Origin: Paratinospora sagittata
Lineage: Eukaryota; Streptophyta; Magnoliopsida; Ranunculales; Menispermaceae
DNA length: 64,000 nucleotides
Direction: 5' to 3'
NCBI GenBank assembly: GCA_035771175.1
Contig: CM069611.1
Span: 14,972,366-15,036,365 of the forward strand
Numbering within the stretch: position 1 is the first letter of the stretch; the number at the start of each line of letters is the position of its first letter. The notes under the pieces were generated by a model. That model searched no databases. It was given only the letters and a program-made list of their open reading frames with translations, and was not told the DNA's origin. Position numbers and translations under genes: made by a program. Positions 35,562 to 47,519 of the stretch are shown in pieces.

Positions 35562-35574
35562 AAAAAGGGGGAGA
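35562..35574 (+). other. Polypurine tract of SIRE-like copy 1
   Basis: AAAAAGGGGGAGA sits directly before the 3' LTR start TGTTATCTCAGTG. The same tract precedes the LTR of copy 2 at 57858-57869. Confidence 0.85.
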
Positions 35575-36086
35575 TTGTTATCTCAGTGAACCCCATGATG
35601 TGAATGTTTTGATGATTCCAAATGTCTCCAGTGTGTGTATCTAATGATTTTGTCAAGCGTTTTAGATTGATCAAGAATCAAGATCAAGGAATTGTGCTCA
35701 CAAGCCTATTGAACATCACAATTAAAGTTCTAAGTCCTTCAGTACTTAGAATGTAAAGACTATCGATCAATTTACTCTCAGTAAGATTTAATCGTTTTCG
35801 TATTTAGACTTTCCTTATTCGTGAATCTAGAGAGAATCAGAATGTTCATAAAATATGCAGTTCCCATTTTCGTGATACATTCTAGTTGTTGTGAATAAAT
35901 GTTCATATTTGAAATTCAAATTCAAATGAACAATAACTTCATCTCTACAAGTCTAGATATACTAGCACTTAACAATCTATTAAGCACCAAAAATTCTTTG
36001 AGCCAGAACACTTTTGAAAGTTAGTCAAATTTTCAATTAATTTAAGAGATTAAGTTATTTTGTTTTCAAATTGTTTTTCTTGAAAC

Positions 36087-38782
36087 TGTTAACCTATACG
36101 GTTCATCACTTAGCTCGTCCCTAAATATAATGTGATAAAATATATTTTGATGATCACAAACAAAGTACTTTTTTGTGCTAAACGTGGGTCTATCAAGATT
36201 TCATCAAAGCACCTAAGGAAAGCAAAAAGTTAAGGAATGACTCGATCAAGGAACTCAAAGATCACATCTAACGGTCAAGTTTGTTTCAATCAAAAGGACT
36301 TCAATGATCACATCATGATATCAAGATCACTTCACTCGAACGACTTGATCAAGCTTCAAGTCTATATTTCTCGATCACGTTCAAGTCATTCAACTCCGCA
36401 CAAAGCTCTTATTGAAGATCTTATAATGAAGAGTTGGATTTAACAATTATGAGAAATGAGAAATACACAAAGTATTTTAGGTATATCTTTCTCTAATCGT
36501 TATTGCTCAAAATGTTTTTCAAAACCATGCATAAAACATTTGCATATGTTTTTCAAATCTGCATGTTTTGATCATACGTTTTACGGTATTTCAAATGATT
36601 TAATTTTCTATATTTAATTTGAAATCTACTGAGTTTTTATTCGCATTTATCGAATATTTAATCACGAGTCAAAACTATTTTCAAAGAATCTTTAAGGATG
36701 CTAATGATTTAGCAGCGCTCTCCTGAACTTGTTAAGTCAGGACGTTGATGACTCATTAGGACACTGATAATGTTCTAGGTTGAATTGAACTTATTTATTA
36801 GGACGCTTACATGTATAGTAGCGGCCTCCATTATTAATCAACCTCTAAAGTTGTTAGGAAGCTGACTCAACATCAGCTCACTGAAAGATGTCTTAAGTTC
36901 TTCAAAGAATGTTTTTTTGAGGACACTGATAGTTATAAGTTGAACAATCTATCAGGATGTTATCTAGATAGGATCGCCCTCACCTTTAGGAATCAACTTA
37001 GGAACTTTCAGGTCGTTGATTGTCTTTCAGCGTGCTTGTGTCTTTGTTTAAAATGTTTTTAATTGGTAGGACGCTTACACTGTTGTAGCACCCTCATACA
37101 TTGAATTGTTTTAAAACATACCAGGACATTAATTGTGCATTAGCGCCCTCAAGTTTAAGTCGTGTAAGTGTCAAAATAAGTCAAGACGTTTACGATATTA
37201 TGCGTTAGGACACTGATTACAGAATCAGGACACTAATTCAACAACCGTCACTGTTCGAATAAGTACACTACATCAGTTTACTTTTTTAGAACGAACCTTT
37301 GCACAGTCCTTTTCAAACCTATCAGAGATCATCTCCGATACATGAAATTAGTTTTTCTAAAACTTTCCTTTTTCATGAAATCTGAAAAGAACTAGAATGT
37401 TAGTGAAAATTGCAATTGCCATTTTCATATAACATTCTAGCCGTTGTGTAAACATTCATATTATTTGAACTTCAAATGTCTAACGGTTATGTCCCACTAA
37501 GTCTATAAATATCAGCACTTAGGATCAAACAACTTGGCAATCTGTTTGTATTGTGCCATTACTTTTTGAAAGTTAGTCTGTGCCAAAATGTTTTTCATTA
37601 TCTAAACTTTCAAAGAATTTTTCACTAATACCTTTACGTATTCAAATGATTTTCATACTGAGCTTATTTTCATTCTATCTTTGAAAATCTATTTGATCTG
37701 GTATCAACTCAAATTCTCAACACCGCTTCATACTTGGTATTATTCTTGCTGAAGATAGAATTTGAGATATAGTTCATGAGAAATACAGTTGTACTTGATT
37801 TCATATCTTAAGTAATGTATTGAACTACATTAGTAGTTGCATTAAAACTGATCACTGAACCAGAAGTTTTAATACTTATATTTTATATCTATCTTGAAAA
37901 CTGTCTGTGTTCTTGATTTACACTAGTCCTTCAATTTTCAAATCAATGTTTATATGGTATCATATTATTTTTGAAGAAGCATTGGTTTTCATATCACATC
38001 ATTCATGTTTTATGAAACTGCACTTGAACAATACCGAACATTGAAAGGTAAATGACTGTAAGTGTATTTCAACTTAGCATTATGTATTCATATTTCATAT
38101 TTTGTAATGCTATGTAATGAGCTTAATTATAAAGTTTTCTACTACATTAGAACCAATCAACATTATTGTGTTGTAATGCTGGTGTGTTTCTGGACTGAAA
38201 CAACCAGGACAAGTGAATGTAGTTCACTTAATGATTTCAGGCTTGAAATCATGTAAAGGTTATCTCTGAACTTGTAAAAGAGAAAAAGGTTCATCCTCAC
38301 CTGCAAGTAGGAAACCGGCTCATCCTAATCCCGTAAAAGGATAGGTGCGTCCTTCACCTGTAAAAGGATAGATTATCTCTTAACTTGTAAAAAAGAAACG
38401 GTTCTTCCTTATCCCGTAAAAGGAAAATGGTTCTTCCTTATCTAGTTAAAGGAACATGGGTTTCTCCTCATCCCGAAAAAATGAAATTTGGTTCATCTTT
38501 AGCTCGTGAAAGGATAGGTTTGCCTTTAACCTGTAAAATGGAAGTTGTAACGGTTTGGTTCTCACCCATAAGAGAATCAGTTAGTGGATTGAGAAAATTC
38601 TAATCGGGAGATTAGGTAGTGGACGTAGGCTCAGCCGAACCATTATAAATCTGTGTGTCTCATGTTTGCAATCTAGTTTTGCATCCAATTCCAATACACT
38701 TATGTAAATCACTAAGTTATTGGAGGAGATATTTAAAACTAACCATCACACCCAATTCACCCCCCTCTTGGGTGGACCAACA
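36087..38782 (+). mobile_element. Copia-type solo LTR nested in a 3' LTR
   Basis: It starts TGTTAACCTATACGG and ends TTGGGTGGACCAACA. The flanks GAAAC (36082-36086) and GAAAA (38783-38787) are a 5-bp duplication with one change, and the host LTR reads on when it is removed. At 2696 bp it is the longest LTR here. It holds palindromes (about 36690-37230) and the longest hairpin array (38255-38580). An open segment at 36237 is chance. Confidence 0.86.
38255..38580 (+). repeat. Long tandem hairpin array with variable stems
   Basis: About ten units occur, among them ATCCT-…CCCGTAA…-AGGAT (38322-38342), TCCTT-CACCTGTA-AAAGGA (about 38350), TTCCTT-ATCCCGTA-AAGGAA (about 38405) and GATTCTCACCCATAAGAGAATC (about 38558). 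Stems differ between units but each stays self-complementary. The loop core CCYGTAA is shared with the arrays of other LTRs. Confidence 0.72.
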
Positions 38783-39345
38783 GAAAATTTGCTTAGTCAA
38801 AAGATTTTCATACTGAGCTAAACTTTTATCTTTATCTGAAAATCTATTTGAAAGATTGAACTGTTTTCACCCAAATTTTTAGCACTATTCTAACTTACAT
38901 TATTCTTGTTGAAAGATAAATTTGAGAGATAGTTCATAGGATACAGTTGTACTTCATTTCATATCTTGTATGCTGTATCAAGGTTGTAACAGTAGTTAGA
39001 TAAACTAGTGAGTTGATACTCTTGTATCCAACAAGTAAAACGGTCTTCTCACACCCGTAAGTTGAGAAACGGTTTATCTCGCACCCAAAAGTTGAGATAG
39101 GTTGGTCTCACGCCTGCAAGTTGAGTAGTGTAATGGTTGTTCTCATACCCGCAAGTTGAGAAAAGTGTAACGATTTGATTCTCACCCGTAAGAGAATCCC
39201 TTAGTGATAAAGTTTAAAATCTTAACTGAAGAGGTTAGGTAGTGGACGTAGGCAAGAAACCGAACCATTATAAATTGACTGTGCATATTTGTTTATTCTC
39301 CGCACTTATATTTTTGCCATTGTGTTTAATTTTAAATTGTCTAAG

Positions 39346-39644
39346 TGCATACTTGCTCTCATGATGTCTTATGTCATTCTCTATCTTGTAACCATGAATT
39401 TAAATATGAGCTAACTTTCTATTAGAGAAGTTGATTGATTTATGTTGAGTTATATGGCTTGATTTACATTGTTTATGTGTTGTTGAGCAATTTGATTGGT
39501 TTATTTGTAATTTTTCATACTTTATGCTTGCAAATTTTTGGCAACTTGTTGGATGATTTTGGATTTAAATTCTTACACTCGAGAGAGGTGTTTTCAAATT
39601 TGAACAAGTGAATTGCAACCCAGGGAGTTTGTATCGAGTTGAGA
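39346..39644 (+). repeat. Middle part of an Athila family 2 LTR
   Basis: It matches 51845-51946 (CTTGCTCTCAAGATGTCTT) and then continues like the solo LTR at 60990-61180, up to TTGTATCGAGTTGAGA. It is probably the continuation of the LTR at 22876-23310, with about 365 bp lost. A chromovirus LTR begins at 39645, preceded by TGAGA. Confidence 0.68.
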
Positions 39645-40960
39645 TGTCACATCCCGTCCGACCGCGCTTAGACCAGCGGAACATTCACAGGCGGGGTGCA
39701 ATGCAGTTACAACAGAAATAAGATGGGCAGGAACACAACATAGGGACAAAATTTTTTTTTTCATTGATTTTAATATTTTGGTACAAAATGTAGGCAGTCC
39801 AAAGACTTCTAATACAGGGAACCTAGTCCCAAAAAAATTATCCTAGCAACTCGCACAAGGTTGCCAGACAAGGGCCCATGCACATTCTCTCAGATCTACC
39901 TCAGGCTCCTGAAAAGTGCTTAGCAACGGGATGAGTCATCGCCCAATGGGTGAAAGAGATATTCCGTGAATTATGAAAATTTATAAAGAGAACATCATCA
40001 TCATAATAATCAGATAAACAACATATCATCAATAGCAACACCACAATTTAGTGGACACCCATAATGCATCGTCTCGTAAGGGGGGTCGTGGCCATGTACC
40101 ATCTTGGGATCATGCTATCCGTCCATCACTAGGAAAATATATAACAATCAGTATGGTACAACTATGTCCACACATCTCTTTTTTGGCTGATACAATAAAG
40201 TTTACAGCAGAGATGTACCGCCTAGAGTTGACTCAGTCAAGTGGAAAATTACCAATAATCAATCTTTAGGCCACTAGCGACTTATGTCCCTAGATGGTTA
40301 TGTTGTCTACTAATGTTCTATGCATGGATATAATGTGTGAATATGTTTGTAGGTTTAGTCTCAATTTTCTACGCTGGTATAAATTCCTACTGCACATGTA
40401 CGACAACTCTTGAGTCCATGGGACAGGCATTATTAAAATCCAGTCGTACCTCCAGAAAGTGGACAACTTTTAATAAAACTAACCAGACTAGTCCCCATGC
40501 TGAGAGGTGGGCCACAATGGACACTCTTAATATACCAAATCTTCTAGAGCAGTAAGTTGCCTCCCTTTCACTATTTAAAGTTATCGGGGACAAGACTTAG
40601 TCTGGCCAGTTAAATTAATTGCTAATCCAGCAGAGTAACGACATGACATTTGGATTACATTTACCAAGATGTGAGTATAGTCTAAACATAATGACGTTTG
40701 TGTAATAATGTGAATATCAGACATAATAATAATATATGAAAACTTTATAAAAAGGCATAAGACATGCAAACCTAAGTTTTGCTTCCCACCATCAAATTGG
40801 ACGCTCTACGCTCTAAGCTCTTCGTCGGGCAGCAACTCCACACTACAAAAGTGGAGAGTCTCTAAGAGAGAGAGTCTCAAAAGAGAAAGAGGGAAAAGGA
40901 GAGAGAGCCCAAGGAGGAGAAAGAGATGGTTGTGGGAAAATGAAGGGGGAAGGGGACCCT

Positions 40961-40970
40961 TTTTATAGGG
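40961..40970 (-). promoter_or_regulatory. LTR TATA box, minus strand
   Basis: CCTATAAAAA reads on the minus strand, followed by GGGTCCCC. Immediately upstream are hairpins of the type GGGGC-ttgt-GCCCC. Confidence 0.6.
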
Positions 40971-40984
40971 GTCCCTCATGCTTT

Positions 40985-41045
40985 AACGTTGGGGCTTGTG
41001 CCCCAATGTTTGGGCATTTGCCTAAATGTTGGGACACTGGCCCCA
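40985..41045. repeat. Three tandem palindromes next to the TATA box
   Basis: GGGGCTTGTGCCCC, GGGCATTTGCCT and GGGACACTGGCCCC are spaced about 20 bp apart, each within the frame AATGTT…AATG. The stems differ between units but stay complementary. Confidence 0.65.
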
Positions 41046-41723
41046 TTTTTTTTATTTTTTTTAAAACAAGGTATTACACTCTCACCCCCTTAAAAGAATT
41101 TTTTCCTCGAAATTCAGTTTGTGTTATCTTGATTGTTGCCATCATGATATCCACTGCTTTGGTCATCTTCCATTAGTTCAGGGTATTGGTGGTATGGTCC
41201 CTGAATTATGCTTTGACCTATGGAGTCCTCTGCATCATCAAACAATAGAGAGCAGATTGAATCAGATTCGTCCTCAGAGGATTCTGACATTTGCTAGACA
41301 AATGGCGGTGTGGGGTTTTGGAGATTATTGCGTTTTAGGGGTGGTAGAGTTGGTGAGGGATTGCTTTTACATGTTGTTGCCTGAATTCGCCCACATGGTA
41401 GTCTTGGTACAAGGTCTTGCCAGGATAAGGGGCTTGGATTGTTTGGGCCGGGTAACGTATGGGTAATTTTCTCACGATATAACCATTGATGTTCTGCCGA
41501 AGGGGATCGCAGTTGTCGTGGTGAGGAACTTGGTGATGTATTGAAGTGGTGTAATGCTTCCCGACTTGAAAGGTTCCCCCAAGGTTGCCAAGCAGACCAT
41601 GGTGTAGATGGTGGTCTACTCCTGTCTGTGTTGTTCTCAGACATCTGCATGGTTATTTAAATGAAGGAATATATTAAAATATTGTAAAAGAAGTTTCATA
41701 ATTTCATTGATACCATCACATCA

Positions 41724-42940
41724 TCAATTACTACTAGGAAACAATTCAGGGTATTTCTGTTTAATTCTTTCTTCTAGTTCCCAAGTTACTTCCTCTATTC
41801 CATGGTGATCCCAGAGTACTTTTACAAGTGGAATGCTACATCGTCTTAGTTCTTGAGTTTTCCTATCTAGAATTTGTACTACTCTCTCTTGATATTTGTT
41901 GCCTTCCTCCATCTGGACATCGACCAGAGGGACAACATGTGAAGGGTCAGGACGGTACATCAGAAGCATGGATACATGGAAAACGTCATGAGCTTTGGAC
42001 ATGGATGGGGTAAGGGATAGCGATAGGCTAATTTTCCAATGTGTTTGATGATCTTAAATGGGCCGATATATCATGGAGTGAGCTTTCCTTTGATCCCAAA
42101 ACGTTTGATGCCCTTTGTAGGTTGCACTTTCAGAAAAACATAGTCCCCCTTCTGGAACTCTAGGGGCTGCCTCGGCTTGTCAGCGAAACTTTCTTTTCGA
42201 CTTTGCGCTACACGAAGTCTCTCATTTACTAGCATGATCTTCTCATAAGTTTTTTGAACTAGTTCTGGCCCCAATTGTGGTCGATCTACCATATCTAACC
42301 AGCACACAGGATATCTACAAGGGCGACCATAGAGGGGTTCGTATGGTGTCATGCTAATACTGGATTGGTAGTTGTTGTACACAAACTCAGCCAAGTGTAA
42401 GTGTTGCGCCTATCCATCATGAAAGTCCAATACCCAACATCATAGCATATCTTCTAAAATCTGGATTAATCGTTTTAATTGCCAGTCAGTCTGTCGGTGA
42501 AATGTTGTGCTCATGGTAATCTTGGTGTCCATTCTACTTTGGAAACTTTGCCAAAAGTTTGATGTAAATCGAGGGTCTCGATCACAGACAATTGTGAGTG
42601 GTATGACATGCAAGCGTACGATATCTTTTTCATACAATTCGGATAATTTGGTAGGGTTATCCTTGAACTTTATTGATAGAAAATGTGCAGCCTTTGTAAG
42701 TCTGTCAATGATAACCCAAAGTGCATCTTGCCCTTTGTTATTTCGGGGTAAGGCAGTAACAAAGTCCATTGCTATGTTCTCCTACTTCCATTCTCCAATA
42801 GGTAAAGGTAGGAGTAGTCCGGAAGGAAGTCTGCGCTCAGCCTTTACTTATTGGCAAATGAGACATCGAGCAACAAAATCTACAATGGCCTTCTTCATTC
42901 CAGAGAAAGAAAATCTACAATGACATCTTTGTACATTTTT
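41724..42940 (-). pseudogene. Chromovirus integrase with chromodomain-like C-terminus
   Basis: From the minus-strand start, GMKKAIVDFVARCLICQ gives the end of the zinc domain. AMDFVTALPRNNKGQD holds the first catalytic Asp and IVCDRDPRFTSNFWQSF the second. In HRQTDWQLKRLIQILEDML the family has TDGQSERTIQ, so the catalytic Glu is Lys here. After a frame change the segment 42394-42071 reads MAEFVYNNYQSSI and EPLYGRPCRYPVCW, then FQKGDYVFLKV. The last segment (42002-41724) gives DVFHVSMLLMYRPDPSHV and IPLVKVLWDHHGIEEVTWE, the chromodomain-like end of Tekay/Del. It is clearly inactive. Confidence 0.85.
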
Positions 42941-43184
42941 TCTCCCCCAGGATGCATAACGAACCTAGAATAATGATTTCAGTGAGCACTTATTTTTGAA
43001 CTTCGGGGTCGTTCAGTAGGCTCAAATTTTTTTTGTAGAATACTACCCCATCATCAGAGACCGACCAGTGGGGAAGGTCTTGTCCATTGTGGAGGAATTC
43101 TCTTTTCTCCATCAACTTGGTGTTGTAGGCTTGGGCAGCTGAGATTTTTTGAATAAGCTCAGAGTTGGCAGTTAATTGGGAGAG

Positions 43185-44600
43185 TCATGACCTTCCTCCC
43201 TCCTCAATGAGCTGTAAGTTGTATTCTTCCATCTTAGTAGCCAACTTCCCTATTTTGAAGTTGAGGGTGTAAGATGCAACATATGACTTTCTACTCAGGG
43301 CATCAGCCACAACTTTGGCTTTACCCAAATGATATTGAAGCTCAGAGTCATAGTCTTTCAAAAATTCCAACCATCTTCTTTGGTGGAGGTTTAGGCTCCT
43401 TTGAGTGTAGATGTACTTGAGACTCTTGTGATCAGAGAAGACCTCAAATCGTTCACCGTATAGCTAGTGGCGCCATATCTTCAGTACAAATACGACAGCT
43501 GCAAGTTACAAGTCATGAGTTATGTAATTACCCTCATGGATTTTTAGTTGTCGAGAGGCATATGCAACCACTTGACCATCTTGCATTAGTACTGCACCTA
43601 AGTGTTTGAGAGAGGCGTCGATGTATAGTGAAAATCCAACCCCCCCATTTCTTGGAGTGATTAGTACTGGTGCTGTCGTGAGGCACTTTTTCAATTCCTA
43701 GAATGATGATTCACAGGCTGCGTTCCAGATGAATCATGTGTCCTTTCGAGTGACTTTGGTCGTTGGTTCAGCAATCTTGGAAAAGTTTTTGATGAAGCGC
43801 TGAAGTAGCCAGCCAATCCGAGAAAACTTTGAATCTGAGTGACATTTGTAGGATGTTTCCAGTTTAATACTGCTTCAACCTTGGAAGGGTTCACTTCAAT
43901 GCCATTGCCTGAAACCACATGACCTAGGAATTGAACTCTCTTCACCCAAAATTTGCACTTGCTCAAATTTTCATATAACTGATGGTTTCTTAAGGTCTGG
44001 AAGACAATCCTCAGATGTGTCTTACGGTCTTCCTCTGTTAGTGAATACACCAAGATATCATCTACAAAGACCACCACAAATTGGTCTAAATATGGTCTGA
44101 AGATGCCGTTCATCAAATCCATGAACATTGTTGGTGCATTTGTTAGACCGAACGACATGACCAAGAACTCGCAGTGACTGTACAGAGTTTTGAAAGCCGT
44201 TTTATTTGTGTCCGACTCTTTGATTCGAAGTTGGTGATAGCTAGATTGTAGATCGATCTTAGAGAAGTATTCGACATCTCTCAGTTGGTCGAACAAGTCA
44301 TCGATCCTGGGCAATGAGTATCTGTTCTTGATGGTTACATTATTCAACTTATTATTGTCGATGCAAAGTCGTAACGAACCATCCTTTTTACGAACGAACA
44401 GAACTGGAGCGCTCCAGGGAGATGAAAATTTTCTGATGGAGCCTACCTTCTCCAATTCCTTAAGTTGTTTGTCCAATTCGACTAGCTCGACGTTGGACAT
44501 TTTGTATGGTGGGACGAAGATGGGTTCAATCCCTGGTATGAGTTTGATCTCAAAATCAAATTCCCGAACTGGAGGTAAACCAGGAAGGTCATTTAGAAAA
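43185..44600 (-). pseudogene. Chromovirus reverse transcriptase and RNase H
   Basis: A 269-codon open segment (44500-43691) contains [70 protein letters not shown] and [10 protein letters not shown] with the catalytic FVDD. The thumb and LGLAGYF follow, where a frameshift begins. RNase H follows in other frames: [20 protein letters not shown] (Asp kept), an ITHDL and KIWRH region with a stop, and [19 protein letters not shown]. Upstream, the protease-RT linker near 44500-44750 is broken. RT itself looks nearly complete. Confidence 0.86.
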
Positions 44601-44989
44601 ATTGTTGGAAATTCAGATATGACCGGGATATCATGTACTTCAAGAAGGTATTGTCATGATGAGTCACTGTCATCATTGGGCTTGGGCTATGCCTTGAGGA
44701 GTGCGGCAGTAGAGTTGTGTATCCATTTTAGGGTTCCCTAAATTTTACCATCTCCCCAGTGGGCTAGGTTAGCTGAACTTGCTTATTCAAATAATCGATT
44801 TTAGCGTTTAGTGGTGCTAGCCAGTCCATGCCTAGGTTGTTGTCGAATTCTTCTATGTCCATTACTAGGAGATCTGCATAAATTATCTTTCATGACATTT
44901 GAAGTTCACATTTAGAACACATCATTTTAATGTCAGTACCAGATCTTATTGGTGTTGAGACATAGATTGTGATGTCGGTGGGTTCAGGT

Positions 44990-46441
44990 TGCAACCCCAA
45001 ATGTGTTACCAATGCAGAGGATATAAAAGAGTGCGTAGCACCCGATCAAACAAGACATGCACCATTGTATTGAACAAAGAAAATGTACCTTTCACTACAT
45101 TTTGTCTGGAATGGTTGTTGAACAACAATATACGCTCTGTCTTGTTGGCTTTGCCTCTGGTTCAGTTGGTTCTGTCTGGGCTGGGTAGGTGCAGCAGGTG
45201 GTGCTTGTTGGACTGGGTCAACAAGCATTGGTTGTTGGGCGTACGGTGGATGGGGACATAAACGTTTCACGTGACTAGGTTGGCCACAATTGTAACAAGT
45301 CTGCCTTTGGTGGTAAGGAGTTTGTTGTTGGTTCTGTTGTTACTGCTGGTATTGTTGTTGTTGGCCACTGCCTCTTCCTTGGCTATTCCGGTGGCCACCC
45401 CTACCACTTTTCCCCCTCCGTTCTGATTCTGAAAATCATGATGGCCAGGATTAGCAGCTTCAGCTACTGGTGTAGTAGCCTCATGTTTTTTGCGGGGGTT
45501 AGGAGGGTGGGGAAGGATTTTGGTAGGGCTTTTTCTTGTTTCCCTACTGAGTGCTCTGTTGGGAAAAAGTTGTGTCACGTTTTCCCTTATTTTTCCTCTG
45601 TTCCTGATCAATCTTCTCTTGCTCATAGTTCATGGCCATATTCATATGTTCCCTGAAGTTCTTCAGCTATAAGAAAACCAAGGCTTGGCGAATGTCAGGT
45701 CAGCGAGCATTAAAAAATTTCTCAGTCTTGTCTCGCTCCATAGAGATTGTGAAGAGAGAGAAGACTAATAATTCTATGAACTTTGCAGCATATTCTTGGA
45801 CCATCATGTTGCCCTGATAGAGCCTTGCAAACTCTTGGCATTTTTGTCTCTTCAAGGCGCCAAGGAAATATTCATCAACGAACAATGACTTGAAAATTCC
45901 ATCCAAGTTAGAGTTGTCACATTGACCCTTAGGCCCTCCTTCACTATTTTCCACCAAAGATTAGCTCCACCAACGAGCTGGTATGAAGTTAGTGGAATTT
46001 TTCTGTCATCGCTGACTCCCATAGCCTCAAGAGCCTTTTTAGACTCATCCAAAAATTTTGAGCCTCATCAGTGTTCGGGGTGCCAAAAAAAGTGATGGGT
46101 TGAAAGCCTTTTGTATTTTGTGATTTGATCGATTTGGCAGTCTGAATCATATTTGACGAGTGCCTAAACTGTGATCACCTGATTAGCCGTTGTTTCACGA
46201 ATGACCATTTGTACAGTCGCCTTCATTTCCTCAATGAATCCGACAAAAAAGTGTTCCATACCCGAAGGCATGACAAAAGGTGCGGGTTGGGGTGGCACTG
46301 TCTGCCTAGAAGTGGTAGCAGTGTCATGAGTGGCCTACTCTGTCCTCGAAGGTGGCGGTTCCTTATTTTGTGTTTTAAGAGGTGCTACCTCTGTTGGACG
46401 ATTGGTTGAGCGTGGGCTTTTTCTCCATCTAGTTTGCATTT
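44990..46441 (-). pseudogene. Chromovirus gag and protease start
   Basis: Gag starts at ATG 46441 (MQTRWRKSPR). Helical Gag pieces lie at 46052-45700 (LTSYQLVGGANLWWKIVKEG and EFARLYQGNMMVQEYAAKF). A Gln/Asn-rich stretch leads to the zinc knuckle CYNCGQPSHVKRLCPHPP near 45300-45250. Then SGATHSFIS near 45040 is the protease site, but its Asp codon is replaced by TGA in this frame. Several stops and frameshifts separate the segments. Confidence 0.75.
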
Positions 46442-47210
46442 TTCTCCACTGGCAAGGAGAAAATAGAACTGTACTTTAATAGGCTTCCACGAAATAAAGC
46501 CAAGAACAACATATCAAGGTGATATTCTTAGCAGTTCATAAATTCAAGACTTTTGCAAATATTGATCCACATAATTTTCTAGGTATAGTGTAACGTATTA
46601 ATGAGGAGTCAAAGAATTCATATGAACATTGCATTCCGGCCCAGGTATAAAGCAAAATTGGAACAATTCATATAATATAAGTATAGTCTTCAAACCTTTT
46701 TCTCAAATGTTTTTGTTGGGTTTCGTTGAATATACTCATATTTTTTGAAAACTCATACGAGTCATAGAATTTCTGAGACTATTTTTGGTAAATGCCATAA
46801 TCTAAATGTTCTACTGCCTTCCTATGCATTCTATCTCATTTTCTCGATTTCCTTCGATTATCCTTAAGTTCTCATGTCCCATTCCATGTGAATTTGGTGA
46901 TAAGAGAGGTAACCAAGTCAAGTCGTATGGATGCGGTCTCTACAAACATCTTTTGGGAAGAAGTTCACTAATGATATCCTCCAATTTTATCCGTCCCATT
47001 CCAAGTAAACTTAGTGATAGTATTCGTGATTCAACCTCCTCAGATGATTTGCCACACAAAGTCGTTTCCTTGCTTCCCAATTTTGTCTATTATCCTCAAA
47101 TTTTTTTGTGTCCCATTTCACGCCAAAGTTAGTGTTACAAGAGAAAATTAAAGTTGCAAGTTTGCCCACCAAACATAGTCACAAACAAGATTTTCATTCA
47201 TAATTTTTTT
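46442..47210. other. Unassigned junction region between chromovirus and Athila
   Basis: No gene is supported. The first ~300 bases are AT-rich and may be chromovirus 5' leader; no LTR or primer site is recognised. From 46859 a degenerate 116-bp tandem repeat occurs (separate entry). An open segment at 46806-47132 covers that repeat and is not taken as coding. Confidence 0.4.
46859..47142 (+). repeat. Degenerate 116-bp tandem repeat, about 2.5 copies
   Basis: TATCCT followed by a T-rich run and then GTCCCATTCCA…AA…TTAGTGATA starts at 46859, 46975 and 47091, exactly 116 bp apart each time. The first 55 bases of each unit are well conserved and the rest is weaker. It matches none of the identified LTRs. 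Confidence 0.6.
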
Positions 47211-47294
47211 TTTGACAAGCCAGAATTCTAGTGCCTACTACTTTGTCTGGTTCCCCTACTCGTCACAGAGAGGCTACTCGAGGAAGGGCGAGAG

Positions 47295-47519
47295 GAGTTG
47301 CGTTCGATTTCTTTTCAACTCCCGATTAAGATTTTTTTCCAGAAGCTCAAATCAAGATGGTTGGGCCCTTTCCTCGTGGTCAATGTCTTTCTCTATGGTG
47401 TGGTCAAGTTGCAAGCCAAAGATGGAAGTCAATTCCGAGTCAATTGTCAAAGAGTGAACCATTATTATGGACAAGACCAGCGGAGTGAGGAGAAACTCTT
47501 CCTTCAAGAACCAATTTGA
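47295..47519 (+). pseudogene. Athila integrase C-terminal fragment
   Basis: The frame reads KLKSRWLGPFLVVNVFLYG and VKLQAKDGSQFRVNCQRVNH, the end of Athila integrase also seen on the minus strand near 18100-18270 (GPFIIAKVFPYGVVEL). It ends at TGA 47517-47519. The motif AAGCGCTTGTTGGGAGGCAACC follows near 47558, as in the other Athila copies. Everything upstream in this element is lost. Confidence 0.75.

Larger units (their letters stand above)
26967..39345 (+). mobile_element. SIRE-like copia element without pol, copy 1
   Basis: The order is 5' LTR (26967-28894), Met-tRNA primer site, gag (28951-30093), spacer (30094-30775), second ORF (30776-35274, interrupted), polypurine tract, and 3' LTR (35576-39345, interrupted and truncated). 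No protease, integrase, RT or RNase H exists between gag and ORF2. The second copy at 51947-59863 has the same arrangement, so the absence of pol is probably a feature of the subfamily. Nested insertions are an Athila solo LTR (33593-35143) and a copia solo LTR (36087-38782). The 3' LTR end is lost at 39345, so only one target copy (GAAAT, 26962-26966) can be suggested. The family assignment rests on LTR ends, PBS and Gag. Confidence 0.85.
35576..39345 (+). repeat. 3' LTR of SIRE-like copy 1, interrupted and truncated
   Basis: It starts TGTTATCTCAGTGAACC. Compared with the 5' LTR, about 816 bp (27195-28010) are missing at 35806, taking the palindrome cluster with them. A solo LTR is inserted at 36087-38782, after which the LTR resumes at TTTGCTTAGTC. 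It keeps hairpin units (about 39035-39200) and the GGTTAGGTAGTGG hairpin, then stops at 39345, before its CCCCCCTCTTGG end. Confidence 0.82.
39645..41078 (-). repeat. 3' LTR of the minus-strand chromovirus
   Basis: On the minus strand it starts TGTAATACCTTG at 41078 and ends GGGATGTGACA at 39645. The purine-rich TTTTAAGGGGGTGAGAG comes just before it. It contains a TATA box (40961-40970) with three short palindromes directly upstream (about 40985-41045). The open segments at 40051-40769 are not conserved coding. Confidence 0.8.
39645..46441 (-). mobile_element. Tekay/Del-type chromovirus, 5' LTR missing
   Basis: On the minus strand the order is gag (ATG 46441), protease, RT, RNase H, integrase, chromodomain, polypurine tract and 3' LTR (41078-39645). 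The RT motif FVDD, the integrase motifs and the C-terminal chromodomain-like block identify the clade. No LTR copy or Met-tRNA primer site is recognisable beyond 46441, so the 5' end is lost or rearranged. Frameshifts and a lost catalytic Glu show it is inactive. Confidence 0.85.

Noticed and set aside
40051..40769. Open segments resembling short proteins
   Set aside because: They are inside the chromovirus LTR, upstream or downstream of its TATA box, and show no conserved domain.
46806..47132. A 108-codon open segment
   Set aside because: It covers the 116-bp tandem repeat; the period is not a multiple of three, so the units are read in different frames.
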